From Saccharopolyspora gregorii (GTDB lineage: Bacteria; Actinomycetota; Actinomycetes; Mycobacteriales; Pseudonocardiaceae): a DNA stretch of 64,000 bases. The translations under genes were made by a program, and so were the position numbers. Where the stretch lies: positions 4,650,001 to 4,714,000 of the forward strand of contig NZ_CP059556.1 in NCBI RefSeq assembly GCF_024734405.1. Reading direction: 5' to 3'. The notes under the pieces were generated by a model. That model saw nothing but the letters and a program-made list of their open reading frames with translations, made no database searches and was not told the DNA's origin. Shown here one piece after another: positions 61,520 through 64,000 of the stretch. Every line of letters begins with the position of its first letter. Position 1 is the stretch's first letter.

Positions 61520-61541
61520 CCGCCGGATCGCGATCCGGCGG
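61520..61541. promoter_or_regulatory. Perfect 22-bp palindrome upstream of the dehydrogenase gene
   Basis: CCGCCGGATCG directly followed by its reverse complement, about 115 bases upstream of the dehydrogenase start. A palindrome without a loop is more suggestive of a protein-binding operator than of a terminator, though it could fold as a 9-bp stem with a 4-base loop. Confidence 0.5.
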
Positions 61542-61594
61542 TCATGCCGGAGCGGGCCGAGGTGGCGCCTGCCGCCTCGCCCCGCTCCGTCTGC

Positions 61595-61617
61595 CGGTTC
61601 ACCGGAGGTGAACCGGT
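61595..61617 (-). terminator. Hairpin just past the ABC permease stop
   Basis: Perfect 10-base inverted repeat (CCGGTTCACC / GGTGAACCGG) with a 3-base loop, 4 bases beyond the permease stop. It probably ends or attenuates the transporter transcript before the dehydrogenase gene. Confidence 0.65.
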
Positions 61618-61621
61618 CCGA

Positions 61622-62440
61622 TCACTTGAGGGCGCCCATGGACAGCCCGCGCACCAGCTGGCGCTGCGCGATCCAGCCGACGATGACGACCGGCAGCACC
61701 GCCAGCGTCGCCGCCGCCGACAACCGCGCCCAGTACAGGCCTTCGCTGGTGATGAAGCCGACCAGGAACACCGGCACCGTGGGTGCGTTGATCGCGGTCA
61801 GGTTCACCGCGAAGAAGAACTCGTTCCAGGCGAAGATCGCGCAGATCAGCGCGGTCGCGGCGATGCCGGGGGCCACCATCGGCAACAGCACCCGGGTGAG
61901 TTCGGTGCGCAGCCCGGCACCGTCCACCTTCGCCGCCTCCAGCACCTCGGAGGGCACCTCCTGGAAGAACGAGCGCATCATCCACACCGCGATCGGCAGG
62001 TTCATGCCCGTGTAGAGCAGGACCAGCGACCAGACGTTGTCCAGCAGGTGCATGTTCTGCGCGGCCACGAAGATCGGCACGATCGCCGCGACCACCGGCA
62101 GCATCTTGGTGGAGATGAAGAAGAACAGCGCGTCCTTGGTGCCCTTCACCGGCCGGATGGACAGCGCGTAGGCCGCCGGAACGGCCAGCGCCACCACCAG
62201 CAGGCACGAGATCACCGTGGCGATCAGCGAGTTCAGCAGGTACGGCCCGAGGCCCCCGTCGAACACCAGCCGGTACTGGTCCAGCGTCGGGGTGAACAGG
62301 AACTTCGGGTCGTCGGTGTAGGCGTCGGCCTCCTGCTTGAACGACGTCAGCACCATCCAGAACACCGGGAACACGAACACGATCCCCAGCGCCCAGGCGA
62401 TGATCGTCAGTGCGGTCCCTCCCGCCGTACGGCGCTTCAT
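61622..62440 (-). CDS. Carbohydrate/polyol ABC transporter permease (MalG type)
   Basis: Inner-membrane permease of 272 residues with six helices. The cytoplasmic coupling loop is EVLEAAKVDGAGLRTELTRVLLPM. The start ALTIIAWALGIVFVFPVFWMVLTSFK is typical of MalG-like subunits. ATG 62440 is preceded by AAGGAGG and overlaps the stop of the other permease (ATGA). Sequence style recalls sorbitol/mannitol (SmoG/MtlG) transporters. No ATPase gene follows, so one lies outside the window or a shared MsiK-like ATPase serves it. Confidence 0.9.
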   Translation of the reverse strand: MKRRTAGGTALTIIAWALGIVFVFPVFWMVLTSFKQEADAYTDDPKFLFTPTLDQYRLVFDGGLGPYLLNSLIATVISCLLVVALAVPAAYALSIRPVKGTKDALFFFISTKMLPVVAAIVPIFVAAQNMHLLDNVWSLVLLYTGMNLPIAVWMMRSFFQEVPSEVLEAAKVDGAGLRTELTRVLLPMVAPGIAATALICAIFAWNEFFFAVNLTAINAPTVPVFLVGFITSEGLYWARLSAAATLAVLPVVIVGWIAQRQLVRGLSMGALK

Positions 62441-63360
62441 TCCGAAACCTCCTTGCCGGAAATGGCGGTGAAGATCGCGCGCAACGCGAAGGTGGCCACG
62501 ATGATGGTCAGGATCACGACCACGACGCCGAGCGCGGCCGCCTGGCCGACGTCGAAGCCCTGGAAGACCCGCTGGTAGAGGTAGTACGGCAGGTTGGTGG
62601 TGGCGATGCCGGGACCGCCCTGGGTCATCATGAAGATCTCGTCGAACGTGTTGACCACGTAGATCGAGCCCAGCAGCCCGGCCAGCTGGATGTAGCGGCG
62701 CAGGAACGGCAGCGTCATGAAGCGGAACGTCTGCCAGTGCGTGGCGCCGTCCATCTTGGCGGCCTCCAGCACGTCGCGCGGCTGGCTCTGCAGCCCGGCG
62801 AGCACGATCAGCATCATGAACGGCGTCCAGCGCCACACCAGCGCGGCCAGCACCGACACCATCGGGTGTTCCCCGACCCAGTCGATGCCGCCCAGCCCGA
62901 TCGGGCTGAGCACCGCGTCCACCAGCCCGTAGGTGGGGTTGAGCATGCTCGTCTTCCACAGCAGCGCCGAGGCGACCGGCATGATCAGGAACGGGGTGAT
63001 GAGCATGGTGCGCACCACGCCGCGCCCGAAGAACGGCCGGTCCAGCAGCAGCGCCAGCCCGACGCCCAGCGCCAGCGACACCAGCACGCAGCCGACGGTG
63101 ATCACGACGGTGTTCAGCGCGGCGGTGTAGAACTCGCTGTCGGTGAAGACGTCGACGTAGTTCGACAGGCCGATGAAGCCCCACGAACCGGGGTTGAGCA
63201 GGTTCCACGAGTGCAACGAGTAGAAGATCGTCGCGAGGAACGGAGCCTGCGTGATGATGATCGTGAAGATCAGCGCGGGCAGCAACGGTCCCCGGCGGGA
63301 CCACTTCTCCTTGCGGCTGAGGGTCGCGCCCTTGGCCGCGGTCATCTCCGCAGTGCTCAT
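62437..63360 (-). CDS. Carbohydrate/polyol ABC transporter permease (MalF type)
   Basis: Partner permease, 307 residues, six helices, coupling loop DVLEAAKMDGATHWQTFRFMTLPF. The segment TQGGPGIATTNLPYYLYQRVFQGFDVG resembles sorbitol/mannitol permeases (SmoF/MtlF). ATG 63360 overlaps the stop of the binding-protein gene (ATGA), so the three transporter genes are translationally linked. Confidence 0.9.
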   Translation of the reverse strand: MSTAEMTAAKGATLSRKEKWSRRGPLLPALIFTIIITQAPFLATIFYSLHSWNLLNPGSWGFIGLSNYVDVFTDSEFYTAALNTVVITVGCVLVSLALGVGLALLLDRPFFGRGVVRTMLITPFLIMPVASALLWKTSMLNPTYGLVDAVLSPIGLGGIDWVGEHPMVSVLAALVWRWTPFMMLIVLAGLQSQPRDVLEAAKMDGATHWQTFRFMTLPFLRRYIQLAGLLGSIYVVNTFDEIFMMTQGGPGIATTNLPYYLYQRVFQGFDVGQAAALGVVVVILTIIVATFALRAIFTAISGKEVSE

Positions 63361-64000
63361 GGCCGGTAGTTCTCCCCCACGGTGTCGGCGTAGCGCTGCG
63401 CCTGCTCCAGCGCTTCGTCAGCGGTCTTGCTCCCGGCGATGGCCGCGGACATCTGCTGGCTCACGCGGGTGCCGAGGTCGACGAACTCGGGGATGCGCAC
63501 GAACTGCAGGCCCTGGTAGGGCGTGGGCTGGGAGCTCGGGGTGGTCTGGTCGACGCGGCTGATGCCGTGCAGCGTCTGCTGCCCGAACGCCGCGGCGGCC
63601 TTCTCGTACTCCGGCATCTCGTAGGTGGACTGGCGGCTGCCCGGGGGCAGGTTCTGCCAGCCGAGCCGCTCGCCGACGGTCCGCAGGTACTGCTTGGAGG
63701 TGGACCAGGCGATGAAGTCGAACGCCTCGTCGGGCATCTCGGTGGTCTTCGGCACGCCCAGCGCCCAGGTGTAGAGCCAGCTGGCGGGCTTGCCGCCGGG
63801 GCCGGTCGGCGCGTTCGCGTAGCCGATCTTGCCGGAGACGGTGCTCTCCTTCGGGTCCTCCAGCGTGCCCGCCGAGGACGTCGAGTCGAACATCATCGCC
63901 GCGTTGCCCTGGCCGAACTCGGTGAGGCATTCGGTGAAGCCGCTGCTGGAAGCGCCGGGCTCGCCGTGGTCGCGCACCAGGTCCACGTAGAAGTTCACCG
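63357..64000 (-). CDS. Extracellular sugar/polyol-binding protein, C-terminal part
   Basis: Partial gene whose 5' end lies beyond the window; about 214 C-terminal residues are seen. Segments such as GNAAMMFDSTSSAG, WALGVPKTTEMPDEAFDFIAWSTSKQYL and LEQAQRYADTVGENYRP fit the extracellular solute-binding protein family 1 of polyol or sugar importers. The lipoprotein signal would be upstream, off the window. It is the first seen gene of the transporter operon. Confidence 0.85.
   Translation of the reverse strand, partial: VNFYVDLVRDHGEPGASSSGFTECLTEFGQGNAAMMFDSTSSAGTLEDPKESTVSGKIGYANAPTGPGGKPASWLYTWALGVPKTTEMPDEAFDFIAWSTSKQYLRTVGERLGWQNLPPGSRQSTYEMPEYEKAAAAFGQQTLHGISRVDQTTPSSQPTPYQGLQFVRIPEFVDLGTRVSQQMSAAIAGSKTADEALEQAQRYADTVGENYRP

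Overview
This is a 64 kb stretch of high-GC actinobacterial chromosome. GC-rich third codon positions, many GTG starts, mycothiol- and mannan-related genes and strong synteny with Mycobacterium tuberculosis point to a Pseudonocardiales-type organism (Saccharopolyspora/Amycolatopsis-like). The genus is an inference from gene content, not from a search. I see no tRNA or rRNA genes, no CRISPR array, no insertion sequence and no prophage. Nearly all of it is ordinary chromosomal backbone.

Layout. 0.1-6.4 kb: an alpha/beta hydrolase, a Pat-type lysine acetyltransferase beside an AcuC-type lysine deacetylase, and a mercaptopyruvate sulfurtransferase. 6.5-9.4 kb: an ideR-galK-galE operon. 9.5-14.6 kb: a DUF4192 protein, a large secreted phosphodiester-glycosidase/metallophosphoesterase and a small membrane protein. 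14.7-42.3 kb: a block in the same order and orientation as M. tuberculosis Rv2718c-Rv2738c (nrdJ-nrdR, SOS cell-division gene, lexA, secreted protein, hflX, dapF, miaA, dioxygenase-like, DUF349, membrane protein, miaB ... recX, recA, DUF3046). It is interrupted by a glutamate-type ABC transporter (gluABCD), an Entner-Doudoroff pair (edd-eda) and envelope genes. 42.3-48.5 kb: a 38-residue membrane microprotein, the giant helicase Lhr, and a two-gene HEPN/DinB-fold operon. 48.9-60.2 kb: a second conserved block matching Rv2170-Rv2176 (GNAT, lppM, prenyl synthase, Rv2175c-like DNA-binding protein, pknL, mannosyltransferase), with a crtI-like desaturase and a VanZ-like protein added. 60.4-64 kb: a polyol dehydrogenase and a sugar/polyol ABC transporter running off the right edge.

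The window holds the core of the SOS circuit: lexA, recA, recX, a ChiZ/DivS-like division inhibitor, and four LexA-type operators (TCGAA-N6-TTCGA class). The best operator of the four is a perfect TCGAAC-N4-GTTCGA palindrome. It sits directly downstream of a good promoter (TTGAGC, 17 bp, TAGTCT) that faces the poorly characterised HEPN/DinB-fold operon at 47.2-48.5 kb. I regard this as the most promising lead: a candidate DNA-damage-inducible operon of unknown function. Other points worth a second look are an orphan glutamate-binding-like lipoprotein that seems to have lost its second lobe, a PASTA-bearing kinase at the pknL locus, degenerate tandem repeats starting inside eda, and perfect hairpins within the glu operon.
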